Below, piece after piece: positions 14,642 to 22,838 of a stretch of DNA of 64,000 nt. The first letter of the stretch is position 1, and the number at the start of each line of letters is the position of its first letter. This stretch comes from a virus. The translations under genes and the position numbers were made by a program. The notes under the pieces were generated by a model. That model searched no databases and was not told the DNA's origin. It saw only the letters and a list, made by a program, of their open reading frames with translations. The stretch is taken from IMG/VR virus record IMGVR_UViG_3300031857_000002, positions 248,001 through 312,000 of that record; one strand, given 5' to 3'.

Positions 14642-14658
14642 ACCACTAGTGGTAAATA
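14642..14658 (+). promoter_or_regulatory. palindrome abutting a TAAATA site
   Basis: ACCACTAGTGGT (14642-14653) is a perfect 12-bp palindrome whose last T begins TAAATA (14653-14658), 20 nt before the ATG at 14678. A third half-site (TAGTGG) lies just upstream at 14633. It looks like an operator overlapping a late-type promoter. Confidence 0.45.
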
Positions 14659-14677
14659 CGTAGAAGGAAATAAAATC

Positions 14678-14848
14678 ATGACACAAACCATAGCACGACT
14701 ACTGGAAAGGTTGGGTGAAATGTTCCCGGGATCTGACTACCAGAGCCGCTTGGACTCATATCTAAGCACCAAAGGCATTACCGATACTGCACAGTTGGAA
14801 ACCTACATCCGACAATATCAATATTCTCAAAAGGAAACTTATCTATGA
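14678..14848 (+). CDS. small hypothetical protein
   Basis: 56 residues from ATG 14678 (AAGGAAA upstream). Helical N-terminus I-A-R-L-L-E-R-L-G-E-M-F, then P-G-S-D-Y-Q-S-R-L-D-S-Y-L, faintly reminiscent of DUF3563-type small proteins. The stop overlaps the next ATG by 4 nt; first of four coupled micro-genes. Confidence 0.65.
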   Translation: MTQTIARLLERLGEMFPGSDYQSRLDSYLSTKGITDTAQLETYIRQYQYSQKETYL

Positions 14849-14949
14849 AAAACTTTATCAACACACTATATGACGGTCTAATTTCTTGGGCTGAAATGAT
14901 TCACGAATACCGTCAAAGCCCTGCCAGCAAATACAACTACTGGAAATGA
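14845..14949 (+). CDS. 34-residue micro-protein
   Basis: Starts as ATGA inside the preceding stop. N-F-I-N-T-L-Y-D-G-L-I-S-W-A-E-M-I-H-E-Y-R is a likely amphipathic helix, followed by a polar tail ending Y-N-Y-W-K. AAGGAAA lies upstream as a ribosome site. Its stop again overlaps the next ATG, which supports translation. Function unknown. Confidence 0.6.
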   Translation: MKNFINTLYDGLISWAEMIHEYRQSPASKYNYWK

Positions 14950-15035
14950 TTATGGACATAGAATTAGTGGCAATTCAAATTATTCTGTTTGGTATAATAA
15001 TTCTAGTGTATATGGTACAGGAGTTTGATAAATGA
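14946..15035 (+). CDS. 29-residue membrane micro-protein
   Basis: ATGA overlap with the preceding stop. A single hydrophobic span (L-V-A-I-Q-I-I-L-F-G-I-I-I-L-V-Y-M-V) with acidic residues on both sides, so probably an inner-membrane peptide. Its stop overlaps the next ATG. Confidence 0.6.
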   Translation: MIMDIELVAIQIILFGIIILVYMVQEFDK

Positions 15036-15130
15036 GCTTGATAGAAACTCTTGTGATGTTGTTGCGCTGGAAACAACAGGGATGGGAAGTGCATCCTTTA
15101 ATTGCCGACGAATTTGCCGGCTGGATTTAA
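15032..15130 (+). CDS. 32-residue micro-protein
   Basis: ATGA overlap with the preceding stop; a GGAG ribosome site lies within the preceding gene. S-L-I-E-T-L-V-M-L-L-R-W-K-Q-Q-G-W is an amphipathic helix with a positively charged end. Last of four coupled micro-genes; the stop codon overlaps a TAAATA site (15128-15133) that could start transcription of the radical SAM gene. Confidence 0.55.
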   Translation: MSLIETLVMLLRWKQQGWEVHPLIADEFAGWI

Positions 15131-15133
15131 ATA
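15128..15133 (+). promoter_or_regulatory. T4-late-like TAAATA site
   Basis: TTTAAATAG 30 nt upstream of the radical SAM start; a second TAAATA at 15154-15159 is only 4 nt from the ATG and less likely to be used. Confidence 0.4.
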
Positions 15134-15163
15134 GATGTTGCAGGGTCTAACATTAAATAGATC

Positions 15164-16291
15164 ATGCAATGTAAATTTTTAAAACATGGTCTGGCTATCA
15201 GTTACGACCACGTGGTCAAGCCCTGTTGTGAATGGCAGCAGGATTCCAATTACCCAATTCAGAATCACATCAGTCAAGTTGACCTATCAACTTGGCATCA
15301 AAAAAACAAAGTTTTTGAGCAACAATTGGCCAACAATGAATGGCCTGTAGCCTGTGGTCAATGTCAGCACAGAGAACAACAAAATCGTCAAGACAGCATA
15401 AGATTAAACGGCAAACAATCCTATGCTCATTACACCGAAGACGATATTACTTTGGAAATTCGTCCAGGCAATGTGTGTAACTTTAGCTGCCAAACTTGCT
15501 GGCCAGAAGCCAGCAGTCGTGTGAGTCAACATCATGCACAGGCAGGATTGATTAATATCAAGTCTATTGACAGTAAACAAATAGATAACTTTGACTTTTT
15601 ACTACCGATTGCCTCAAGGATCAAAGATGTAGTGTTGCTGGGCGGGGAACCATTTTATGATCCTAACTGTAAAAAGTTTCTAGCCTGGTCACAACAAAAT
15701 CTTCGCAGCCGCATCACAATGTTTACCAATGGTAGTGCGGTAGACTGGGATTGGGTTGATAGTTATCCTGGACGGATCACCATGGTGTTTAGCATAGATG
15801 CTGTGGGCACCGCAGCCGAGTACATTAGATTTGGAACCGACTGGTCACAAGTTCTATCTAATTTTCAACAGGCTCAAGCACACGCCAAGGTAGATCTACG
15901 GGTAAACATCACTGCATCTGTGTACAACTACTACCACCTGGACCAGGTGATTGATTTGTTACTGCCACACTGGCCTACAGTAGTGACATTTGGCAGTCCC
16001 AGAATTGAGTATTTTTTAGAATCCTGTGTGCCGCTAAGGCATCGTACTGCAATAATTGATCGATTACAATTGGCATGTGTGCGCATCATGAAAAGCACAG
16101 TACCACCAGATCAAAAAACCAATGCAATAAATGCACTAAAATCTATTATTACAAATTTAAAAGTCAAGGACTGGGACCAAGACCAGTACACCGCGTTAAA
16201 AATCTATGTGCAAAAGATGGATCAGGTCAAACATGTAACTGTGAGAGATCACTGTGAATTTTTAGCTGATGTGTTAGATTTTTCCGAATAG
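15164..16291 (+). CDS. radical SAM enzyme (twitch-type), copy B
   Basis: 375 residues. The cluster motif C-N-F-S-C-Q-T-C is at C105, C109, C112, followed by V-V-L-L-G-G-E-P-F-Y (SAM-binding GGE). N-terminal cysteines C3, C21-C22 and C64-x-x-C67 match the arrangement in copies A and C. The ribosome site is poor. Its 3' end converges on and overlaps by 65 nt an asparagine-synthetase-like gene. Substrate unknown; a peptide or surface-glycan modification is an inference only. Confidence 0.92.
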   Translation: MQCKFLKHGLAISYDHVVKPCCEWQQDSNYPIQNHISQVDLSTWHQKNKVFEQQLANNEWPVACGQCQHREQQNRQDSIRLNGKQSYAHYTEDDITLEIRPGNVCNFSCQTCWPEASSRVSQHHAQAGLINIKSIDSKQIDNFDFLLPIASRIKDVVLLGGEPFYDPNCKKFLAWSQQNLRSRITMFTNGSAVDWDWVDSYPGRITMVFSIDAVGTAAEYIRFGTDWSQVLSNFQQAQAHAKVDLRVNITASVYNYYHLDQVIDLLLPHWPTVVTFGSPRIEYFLESCVPLRHRTAIIDRLQLACVRIMKSTVPPDQKTNAINALKSIITNLKVKDWDQDQYTALKIYVQKMDQVKHVTVRDHCEFLADVLDFSE

Positions 16292-17405
16292 CACCAGTAT
16301 TTTTTTGATCGCTAATCCAGGCAGTGGCCCCTGGAAGATTTTTTTCTATTAGTTTTTTTGATATAGAACTATCTAATATTTGTGCCACTGCTGCCTCTAC
16401 AGGCAGTCTCAGCATTAACTTTAACACATCCAAATCACGTAACAAGGTCCAAGTTAGAGTATTACCTATGTGCCAGTGTTGCCAATCATTTACCAATACA
16501 TTACATATCTCGTAAGCTAACCAACGAGGGTTTGTGGTAGTCAGTGTTGATTCAAATATTTTCTGGTGTTTGGGCAACATAAAATATTCATAGTGCAAAC
16601 AATCAGGATGTGTTTTTAACAGTTCTGGAATACTGGTGCCGCGGCTGGCCAAATACATGTTGGCAGTTACCGGACTTCGCAACATAAATTCATCACCAGG
16701 TGCACCAGACGCTAGTATTGTGGGTTCTAACCAGTGATGTATTTGATTGTATGCCCAAAACTTTTTCAAGTGATGCGAATTGTATTTCCAAAAGTGATCA
16801 TAATCTATGTGAAGATAATCAACTGATTCGACCTCGGCACCTGCACGTTTGAGATAACTATATACCAGCAACGAATCAACCCCGCCTGTTAAAAACGATC
16901 GTATGGGCAAGATATTGTGTTCAATAAAATTCCTAGTTCTGGCCAGTAGTATTTCATCAACTTGATCCAGCACTTGAGATTCAGTCAACAGGGCAAGATC
17001 AAGTGTGCCAATCACATTGAAGTTCCGTAAGGTAACTGCAAGATCCAAGGTAGCCGAAATCACGTTATTGGTCCAGGCAGTGTTGCTCAATGGCACAAGA
17101 TTGGTGATTTCTTTTTGTTGTTCAAACCAGATAGGAAAACTGCGGTACTTGTCTGTTTTAATTTCCAACTGATCTGTGCTGATTGCAATTACACAAAAGT
17201 TCCCCAACAGCTCAGGGCATTGTTGTTGTAATATATCAGGCAGAATCTCTAGCATTGTACCTGATTCGGAATAACCTTTGTACACCACAAACTGATCTCC
17301 CACTATGGTCTGATTCCATCCAGCATCGGTATTGACAGTTATGCCATGCCAACGCCACTGGTGCGAAAAATCTAGATTATCACTGTGGGAGATCGAAAAA
17401 AACAT
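16227..17405 (-). CDS. asparagine-synthetase-like ATP-dependent enzyme lacking the glutaminase nucleophile
   Basis: 392 residues. S-F-L-T-G-G-V-D-S (residues 170-178) is the PP-loop (S-G-G-x-D-S type) of the AsnB synthetase domain and S-G-A-P-G-D-E-F (about 233-240) matches its second conserved motif. The N-terminal 110 residues resemble the glutamine-hydrolase fold (L-L-G-N-F-C-V-I-A-I...R-S-F-P-I-W-F) but there is no Cys at position 2. This is what is seen in beta-lactam synthetases and lasso-peptide cyclases, which adenylate a carboxylate and form an internal amide. The ATG overlaps the ClpP stop by one base (TAATG), so it is coupled to clpP. Reaction here unknown. Confidence 0.8.
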   Translation of the reverse strand: MFFSISHSDNLDFSHQWRWHGITVNTDAGWNQTIVGDQFVVYKGYSESGTMLEILPDILQQQCPELLGNFCVIAISTDQLEIKTDKYRSFPIWFEQQKEITNLVPLSNTAWTNNVISATLDLAVTLRNFNVIGTLDLALLTESQVLDQVDEILLARTRNFIEHNILPIRSFLTGGVDSLLVYSYLKRAGAEVESVDYLHIDYDHFWKYNSHHLKKFWAYNQIHHWLEPTILASGAPGDEFMLRSPVTANMYLASRGTSIPELLKTHPDCLHYEYFMLPKHQKIFESTLTTTNPRWLAYEICNVLVNDWQHWHIGNTLTWTLLRDLDVLKLMLRLPVEAAVAQILDSSISKKLIEKNLPGATAWISDQKNTGAIRKNLTHQLKIHSDLSQLHV

Positions 17406-18028
17406 TATGCTCGCTTTTCCACAATTTTGTCAGCAAGGCCATATGCTACTGCCTGTTCTGCACTGAGGAACGTGTCAAACTTCATGGCTTCATACAGTTC
17501 GTCATAGGTTTTGCCTGCTGTGTTGTGACGCACATACAATTCTGTAAGGCGCTGATTGATGCGTTTTGATTCTTCAAATGTTCTACGAGCATCTTCAAAT
17601 TCAAGTTCTTGCACATGGATTGAGCCACGTGTGCTGGGAGTACCAGAACTCACACGGTGAATCATGGTGCGGCTTTCGGGCAACACAAAACGCTTGCCCG
17701 GAGCACCTGCTTGAGCCAAGAATGACCCCATACTGGCAGCTTGGCCAATAACAATGGTATGAACGTCGGGTTTGATAAACTGCATGGTGTCGTAGATTGC
17801 AAGTCCAGCAGTAACAAGTCCGCCTGGACTGTTTATATATAGCGAAATATCCTTGTCAGGGTCTTCACTTTCGAGGTACAACAATTGGCTTACAATCAAG
17901 CTGGCTGTATGCTCCGAAACTTCTGTGTCCAACATGATAATACGATCTTTGAGCAAGCGACTGTAAATGTCGTAACTGCGCTCACCTTTTGAGGTTTGTT
18001 CAACAACCATTGGGATCAAACTGGGCAT
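17405..18028 (-). CDS. clpP: ATP-dependent Clp protease proteolytic subunit ClpP
   Basis: 207 residues from ATG 18028 (AGGAGA ribosome site), the usual ClpP length; the frame extends upstream but without a ribosome site. Catalytic triad in context: G-Q-A-A-S-M-G-S (S99), M-I-H-R (H124) and F-D-T-F-L-S-A (D185). Also Y-I-N-S-P-G-G and E-R-S-Y-D-I-Y-S-R. It should form the tetradecameric chamber and pair with the ClpX encoded at 40121, which keeps its I-G-F loop. A likely promoter (TTGTAT-N17-TATACT) lies near 18058. Could process phage proteins (for example heads) or degrade host proteins. Confidence 0.96.
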   Translation of the reverse strand: MPSLIPMVVEQTSKGERSYDIYSRLLKDRIIMLDTEVSEHTASLIVSQLLYLESEDPDKDISLYINSPGGLVTAGLAIYDTMQFIKPDVHTIVIGQAASMGSFLAQAGAPGKRFVLPESRTMIHRVSSGTPSTRGSIHVQELEFEDARRTFEESKRINQRLTELYVRHNTAGKTYDELYEAMKFDTFLSAEQAVAYGLADKIVEKRA

Positions 18029-18089
18029 AAATTCTCCTGTGTTATGTAATGCTCTGTGATAAGTATAACATAATTCTCTGGGAAATACA

Positions 18090-19349
18090 ATGCGCGACCT
18101 ACTCGATTTACTCAAACTCTACGAAGCACCATCTAACAACTTGCCAAATGTTGATGAAATAGAAGCCTTTAAAAAGATCATTGCTGGCAAAATCAAACAA
18201 CTCCCCGACGATGACAACACTGCCAAGGCACTTCGTGAAATTGAGGACCTGCTTAAACACGTGAATGCCGGGGGAAAAATGGGCATTATCAATGGCGAAC
18301 TGGCCAGTGTCGATGACCCCACTGTGAGTGCGGCACAAAAGGAATTGGCCAGATATATCATGAGCATTGACATGACTCCTGCTGATCGTGATCAATTGTT
18401 TACATTATGGCGCAACAACAAGTTGGTCAAGATTGATCAACTGTTGGGACCTGGCAAAAAGAACTTTAGCGAAATCATCACTGGCTATAAAACAAACCCT
18501 GCTATCCGTGAATTGAGCAATGAACTCATGCGTATCAGTGCTCTAGGACAGGGCAAGGGCGAGTTTGGTCTCAGTGTCATGAGCAAAAGCATCAACAAAC
18601 AAGAAGGCAAGGGCGACCTGAACATCAGTGGACGACCTATTGAAGTCAAAACAACAGATGGCGGTGCAGGTCGATTCACTGACCAGGAAGTGCGCCCAGG
18701 CGCAGGGTTTGATCAGGCAGCTCGTCAACTGAACGCATTTATTAAACAATATCAACCCAACTTGGCCAAGAGTGGTGCCAACCTAGACGGACTTATTGGA
18801 TTTTATGAAGTGTTAAAGACCAACCCTGATCTCAAGGAAGATGCGGCAGCATTACTTGACATGATCAGCAATGTGATTCAAAATATTTTTGAAGGCGAAG
18901 ATATTTCTAAGATTATCAAGGCCATCGAGCGCAGTGATGTAAACGGCGCCAAGCAGGAGTATGCCAAGGCCAACTTCAACTACTACATGAGCAAGAAAAA
19001 AGACGAGGGTGTGTTATACATTAGTTTAGTCAAAGATCCAATCATGACAGTGTTCTTTAAAGATGCTGATGAGTTGGCCGACAGTGGATTGCGCTTGCAT
19101 GCTGGCACGACATACATTACCAGCACTTCGGATGTTCGCTTGCCATATCCGCAGATAGAAATTGTGGATACTACCGGTGGTGCAGGTGCAGGTGATGGCT
19201 CAGCTAACGCAGTCAATCCAGCGGCCTTGAGCAATCAAGATCTTGATGCTGTCAGCACAGGCGGACTACGTGGCCCAGGTGCAAAAAAAGCCCGAGCTCC
19301 AGTAGAACCTGATTTTGATGAGAAAACTACAGGGCGTAGAAAACGTTAA
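18090..19349 (+). CDS. candidate PD-(D/E)XK protein, conserved phage type
   Basis: 419 residues. The N-terminal 150 residues are helical and polar. The centre has [10 protein letters not shown], then [17 protein letters not shown], giving D176, E185 and K187, a typical short-spaced PD-(D/E)XK metal site. After a helical middle, the C-terminus is Gly/Ala/Pro-rich and basic (ends G-R-R-K-R). Possible role: a DNA nuclease or structural nuclease-fold protein. It lies between, and in opposite orientation to, two ClpP genes; its 3' end overlaps the second by 4 nt. Confidence 0.65.
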   Translation: MRDLLDLLKLYEAPSNNLPNVDEIEAFKKIIAGKIKQLPDDDNTAKALREIEDLLKHVNAGGKMGIINGELASVDDPTVSAAQKELARYIMSIDMTPADRDQLFTLWRNNKLVKIDQLLGPGKKNFSEIITGYKTNPAIRELSNELMRISALGQGKGEFGLSVMSKSINKQEGKGDLNISGRPIEVKTTDGGAGRFTDQEVRPGAGFDQAARQLNAFIKQYQPNLAKSGANLDGLIGFYEVLKTNPDLKEDAAALLDMISNVIQNIFEGEDISKIIKAIERSDVNGAKQEYAKANFNYYMSKKKDEGVLYISLVKDPIMTVFFKDADELADSGLRLHAGTTYITSTSDVRLPYPQIEIVDTTGGAGAGDGSANAVNPAALSNQDLDAVSTGGLRGPGAKKARAPVEPDFDEKTTGRRKR

Positions 19350-19918
19350 CGAGCCAGTTGGCTGATGTGATCGCAGATGCCTAGTTTCAGTGCTTCTTCG
19401 GCACTCAAATAAACATCATGTGGTGGCAACAGAGTTTTCTTGATCTCTTCTTCACTTAATCCTGTACAAGTCATATAGTGATTGACCATGCGTGTTTGTG
19501 TGAGTCCAAACTCTTTCATTGTGGCCAACAGCTCGTGATGTTTGCCATCACTGCCCCAGGCATACTGATGACTCATGATACTAGTGTTGGGTGTGAGTGT
19601 TCTGCGCCCTGGTGAACCTGCTAGGAATATCAGCAACCCTGCACTGGCAATTTGGCCCAGGCCCACAGTCTTGATGAATATGTTGGAACTCTTCATCACA
19701 TCAATCAAGGCAAAAGCCGCACTCATGTCTCCACCTTCTGAGCAGATCATCAGCAGGAGTTCTTTGCGCTTTTTCTTAGACACAAAGTTTTCATGCAAGA
19801 TCCACTCAATGATGGGTTTGATACTTTCATGGTCTACTTCACCCATAAAAACATACATGCCGTTGTCGGCTAGATCTTGACTGTGAGAGCTTTCGCTTGT
19901 GTTAGTTTCTGTGACCAT
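19346..19918 (-). CDS. divergent ClpP-family serine protease
   Basis: 190 residues with the ClpP fold motifs: M-I-C-S-E-G-G-D (oxyanion loop), G-Q-I-A-S-A-G-L (S92), I-M-S-H-Q-Y (H117) and P-P-H-D-V-Y-L-S-A-E-E-A (D168), so the triad looks complete. It lacks the canonical N-terminal processing region and the E-R-S-Y-D motif. It could form mixed rings with the other ClpP, act as a separate head-maturation type protease, or work without an ATPase. Confidence 0.9.
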   Translation of the reverse strand: MVTETNTSESSHSQDLADNGMYVFMGEVDHESIKPIIEWILHENFVSKKKRKELLLMICSEGGDMSAAFALIDVMKSSNIFIKTVGLGQIASAGLLIFLAGSPGRRTLTPNTSIMSHQYAWGSDGKHHELLATMKEFGLTQTRMVNHYMTCTGLSEEEIKKTLLPPHDVYLSAEEALKLGICDHISQLAR

Positions 19919-19930
19919 AATTGATAAATG

Positions 19931-19962
19931 ATTAACTAAGCAGGATTATGTGCTTAGTTAAT
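19931..19962 (-). other. 12-bp perfect hairpin between genes
   Basis: ATTAACTAAGCA and TGCTTAGTTAAT separated by 8 nt. It lies after the stop of the secreted gene (19966) and in the leader of the ClpP-like gene. There is no U-tract on the minus strand, so it may be an RNA-processing or stability element, not a terminator. Confidence 0.5.
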
Positions 19963-19965
19963 TAC

Positions 19966-21048
19966 TTATGCCGTGCATTGAGAGCTTTTAATAACAGATA
20001 ACTCAATATGCTGTACTGCCGCTAGAGCCTGAGTATTCTGCCCCAAACTCACCACAATACGGCTGTCTCGCACAAGATCACCATTGATACTGGTTTGATT
20101 GTTACGCCATTCTGCAAACGAAATGTCAGGTGCATACGGATGTGAATTGGTCCAATTTAGATCTTGCCATCTGTAACAATCACGTTTGATCACTCGTCTT
20201 TCAGAATCTCTCATGATCAACTGCATCACAGGTGTAGACCCAATAAATGCATCATTCACAAGATGTAGCTTTTGGTAGTCGTTGAATCCCAAGGTATTCT
20301 GCCATTTGGTCCAGCGATTGGGATCTTGCGCAATCACTCTAATGTAAGTTTGATTGGCACAGTCCTGATTTTGATTCCAACAGTTTCTTGCTTGAGGATT
20401 CTGTGAGGCAGCCTGTAACACTTCGTGCAGGCTGGTTATGTAACTATAGTTCCACTTCATTGAAAACGGAATTTCAATCAACGCCTGCCGATACTCGTCC
20501 ATTCTCAACACAGTGGCGCCCAAGGTGATATCGAACGCACGTCGGGGAAAATCCGCTAGCACCCGGGACACAATTTGATCACCGCTGGCTCGTTCAGCCA
20601 GCAAGGTCTCTACTCTAGCACTGGCCACTGGCCCGTTTAGTTGTCCTGCTACAGCGGATCTTCCTAGGATTCTGTTGGCAATGGCACTGTGACTGACCCA
20701 TATATCCATGACCATCACCGAGTTGTTGCCACGTGTGCTCTTGCTCAATATTTTGTAGTCTGTGACGTAGCCACTGCTGTAGTTGTACACATCGTTCTTG
20801 ATCAGTTGTTTTTTGTCCGACTCTCGTTCGCTGAGAATCAACGTGCCCACAGCTTGGTCTACTGCCAGTACAAATCCATTATGCCTGGCTTCGGTGTCAT
20901 TGACACCTTGTGCCTCAACTTGAATATAGAACGACCGGGTTTGATTCTTCAGTAGCCACTGTCCAACAGTGATTGCAATGCTGACGTTTGAGTTAGCATG
21001 CGCCGCTCCCAGGGCCAATAGTAGCACCACTGCAATTAGTTTTTTCAT
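19966..21048 (-). CDS. secreted protein with FlgT/LPP20-like N-terminus
   Basis: 360 residues with a cleavable signal peptide (M-K-K-L-I-A-V-V-L-L-L-A-L-G-A-A-H-A). Residues 40-115 (Q-V-E-A-Q-G-V-N-D-T-E-A-R...Y-S-S-G-Y-V-T-D-Y-K-I-L) resemble the periplasmic domain of flagellar FlgT and LPP20-type proteins. The rest has four Cys including C-W-N-Q-N-Q-D-C, suggesting a disulfide. It directly follows a lipoprotein gene (6-nt gap), so the two may form an envelope complex. Family match is weak. Confidence 0.65.
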   Translation of the reverse strand: MKKLIAVVLLLALGAAHANSNVSIAITVGQWLLKNQTRSFYIQVEAQGVNDTEARHNGFVLAVDQAVGTLILSERESDKKQLIKNDVYNYSSGYVTDYKILSKSTRGNNSVMVMDIWVSHSAIANRILGRSAVAGQLNGPVASARVETLLAERASGDQIVSRVLADFPRRAFDITLGATVLRMDEYRQALIEIPFSMKWNYSYITSLHEVLQAASQNPQARNCWNQNQDCANQTYIRVIAQDPNRWTKWQNTLGFNDYQKLHLVNDAFIGSTPVMQLIMRDSERRVIKRDCYRWQDLNWTNSHPYAPDISFAEWRNNQTSINGDLVRDSRIVVSLGQNTQALAAVQHIELSVIKSSQCTA

Positions 21049-21054
21049 GGCAGA

Positions 21055-21690
21055 TCAACGAGTGTTACCAAATTTATTTTGCAACATATTAGCAGTGCGT
21101 TCGCTGGTCTTGTCCCAGCGAATGGTCACTGCAACTTCTTGGCCGCCAACAACTTCTTCTTTCACTGTGTAGAACCCTCTAAGGATTGCTGAACTGTTGG
21201 CTTTCACACTGGATGTCAGTCTCATGGCAGTGTCGTTGCTGTTTTCACGCACACTCACATTGGTCTGCGTGGCTTCTTTGTCGGTCATCTCCACAGGATC
21301 ATGACCACCATGATTGGTGTTGAGTTTGTCTTTGGCCTTTTCCACGTTCTTGGCAATGGTACTGGTCACTCGTGAGCTGTTGATCTCTTCACGAATAAAG
21401 TGAGAAACATTGGCTCGAGCATTGTTGCCAGCATGAATCAGAGCTGTTTTACGATTCATCACAGTGTTGCCATTAGATGGTGCTGTGCCCACAGCTTCGA
21501 TACTTACAATTTCACAGTCGTCTTTGAAAGGTTTGTACCAGCGGCAGTTGGTCTCAATCTTCACACGCTCACTTACAAAACTTGTGGCCAGTTTCTGATT
21601 GCGAACTTGTTCATCACTGTTGGTAACTGCGGTGGTCGAACATCCTGTTATGGCCAAAGCGGCTACTAGGGTCAGTAATTTAAAATTCAT
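21055..21690 (-). CDS. outer-membrane-type lipoprotein
   Basis: 211 residues from ATG 21690 (GGAG, 6-nt spacing; frame open to 21702). L-A-I-T-G-C-S is a lipobox, so the mature protein is lipidated at Cys near residue 17. The residues after Cys (S-T-T) do not include the Asp that retains lipoproteins in the inner membrane, favouring the outer membrane. A disulfide-sized Cys pair (C-R-W-Y-K-P-F-K-D-D-C) follows. No family recognised. Coupled to the secreted FlgT-like protein. Confidence 0.75.
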   Translation of the reverse strand: MNFKLLTLVAALAITGCSTTAVTNSDEQVRNQKLATSFVSERVKIETNCRWYKPFKDDCEIVSIEAVGTAPSNGNTVMNRKTALIHAGNNARANVSHFIREEINSSRVTSTIAKNVEKAKDKLNTNHGGHDPVEMTDKEATQTNVSVRENSNDTAMRLTSSVKANSSAILRGFYTVKEEVVGGQEVAVTIRWDKTSERTANMLQNKFGNTR

Positions 21691-21737
21691 TTCAATCTCC
21701 AAAAAGTTTAAGATAGTGTATTGTAACGCAAAAAGAT

Positions 21738-21974
21738 TTATTCGTCAACTTGATCAATACCAAAATGGCGTCTGACTGCCCGGCTGGTGTTCCAGCCAAT
21801 GTTTTGGAACAGGTTTCGGTCAATCACTGTGGTACATTCTTCTACAATCAACTCGGCGAACTTTTGGTAAGCCTGTTCACATTCTTCGGCACCCATCCAT
21901 TTGGGCCATGGTTCGCCTTTGACGTCCACATACATTCCTGCCTCTTGAGCAAGTTCTTGAATTCGTTTGTTCAT
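21738..21974 (-). CDS. conserved small phage protein
   Basis: 78 residues: N-K-R-I-Q-E-L-A-Q-E-A-G start, central F-A-E-L-I-V-E-E-C and C-terminal V-R-R-H-F-G-I. This layout is shared by a very common small phage protein of unknown function. Overlaps the upstream stop by 4 nt. Last gene of a three-gene operon from the promoter at 22786. Confidence 0.88.
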   Translation of the reverse strand: MNKRIQELAQEAGMYVDVKGEPWPKWMGAEECEQAYQKFAELIVEECTTVIDRNLFQNIGWNTSRAVRRHFGIDQVDE

Positions 21975-22603
21975 GTTCGTTCCTCAATGGAATAAAACCA
22001 ATCATCCCCGGCTGACCACTTGCGTGTGCCATCCACTGTGAATATGGTCTGTGCGGCCTTGAAGTCTGGAAACTTAACATTGCCAGAAATCAAACTTTGA
22101 TCATACCACAAGCATCGATTGTTGGGCTGGCAGGCAAACTGTCCGTTTTCTAATCGAATAAAATTAAAGCTCTTGTGTTCTTCTGCAACTTCGGTAAAAC
22201 CGGTGTCCACATCCATGCCGTCGGCACAAAAGTCCACAGTGAACAAATAGGTTCCGTGATGCCATTCTTTGTCTTTGCCCAGAAACTTCACACCTAGATT
22301 ACGTAGACCTATTTTTTCAATGATAGTGAAACGATAACCCATACAATCCCAAAGCTGTAGGATATCTATGGGTAGATTGCCGGTGTGGTCTTGTTGCCAT
22401 ACATAGGCATGGATTGGCAATTTGTCGTAGAGTGCTCCGTAGTTGGGCAACAAGCTCTCAATACGAAACACTTGTCCACGTAGAGCTTTGAGACTGACCC
22501 AGATGGCGGGTTCAAGTTCTCCATGACCTTGTTCAAAGTTATAGAGAAATTCTCGTTTGACCCAACACTTGATGGGCGGTAATGATCCCACAATGTAACT
22601 CAT
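21971..22603 (-). CDS. conserved T4-like phage hypothetical protein
   Basis: 210 residues. L-P-P-I-K-C-W-V-K-R-E-F-L-Y near the start, L-P-I-H-A-Y-V-W in the first half and Q-P-N-N-R-C-L-W-Y-D in the second are familiar from a protein conserved in T4-like cyanophages. Function unknown; soluble, beta-rich. ATGA overlaps on both sides couple it to its neighbours. Confidence 0.9.
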   Translation of the reverse strand: MSYIVGSLPPIKCWVKREFLYNFEQGHGELEPAIWVSLKALRGQVFRIESLLPNYGALYDKLPIHAYVWQQDHTGNLPIDILQLWDCMGYRFTIIEKIGLRNLGVKFLGKDKEWHHGTYLFTVDFCADGMDVDTGFTEVAEEHKSFNFIRLENGQFACQPNNRCLWYDQSLISGNVKFPDFKAAQTIFTVDGTRKWSAGDDWFYSIEERT

Positions 22604-22752
22604 GCTGTGTCCCGGTTGCGATGTTTGACCTTGCGATTATACACGATCTTGGATTTTTCTGCACGTGATTTGAACGGGGTGTCGCGAGCGTACAACTCCA
22701 CAGCACGTCTGCGCAGTCTAGGTATTTGTAATACTAAAGTTATAGGTTTCAT
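22600..22752 (-). CDS. 50-residue basic protein
   Basis: Very basic: I-P-R-L-R-R-R-A-V-E-L-Y-A-R-D-T-P-F-K and R-K-V-K-H-R-N-R-D. The stop overlaps the next ATG (ATGA), and a consensus promoter lies 34 nt upstream, so it is a convincing short gene. Small basic proteins at this position occur upstream of the same conserved gene in other T4-like phages (from memory). A nucleic-acid-binding role is an inference. Confidence 0.7.
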   Translation of the reverse strand: MKPITLVLQIPRLRRRAVELYARDTPFKSRAEKSKIVYNRKVKHRNRDTA

Positions 22753-22763
22753 GTTTACTTCAT

Positions 22764-22805
22764 AAAAAAATCCGATCCATGCGTTATTATAGCACGAACC
22801 GGATT
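22764..22805 (-). terminator. intrinsic terminator whose loop holds a -10 box
   Basis: In minus-strand RNA, a 14-bp stem (including three G-U pairs) formed by 22805-22792 with 22782-22769, a 9-nt loop and a run of seven U at the 3' base. It ends transcription of the phasin gene. The G-U pairs would be A-C mismatches on the plus strand, so it has been kept for the minus strand. The loop carries TATAAT of the next promoter. Confidence 0.8.
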
Positions 22806-22814
22806 ATGTGTCAA
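22786..22814 (-). promoter_or_regulatory. perfect sigma-70 promoter inside a terminator
   Basis: TTGACA (22814-22809), 17-nt spacer, TATAAT (22791-22786): both hexamers consensus. The -10 is in the loop of the terminator hairpin at 22764-22805, so the new transcript should start in the 3' arm and cannot refold the terminator. Confidence 0.88.
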
Positions 22815-22838
22815 GTACCCTTACGGAGTACAGGGCAA

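Noticed and set aside
17405-18115. Longer ClpP start (18115)
   Set aside because: The extra residues overlap the divergent gene start and lack a ribosome site, while ATG 18028 follows AGGAGA and gives normal ClpP length.
19931-19962. Intrinsic terminator
   Set aside because: The stem is strong but there is no U-tract on the relevant strand; kept only as a hairpin.
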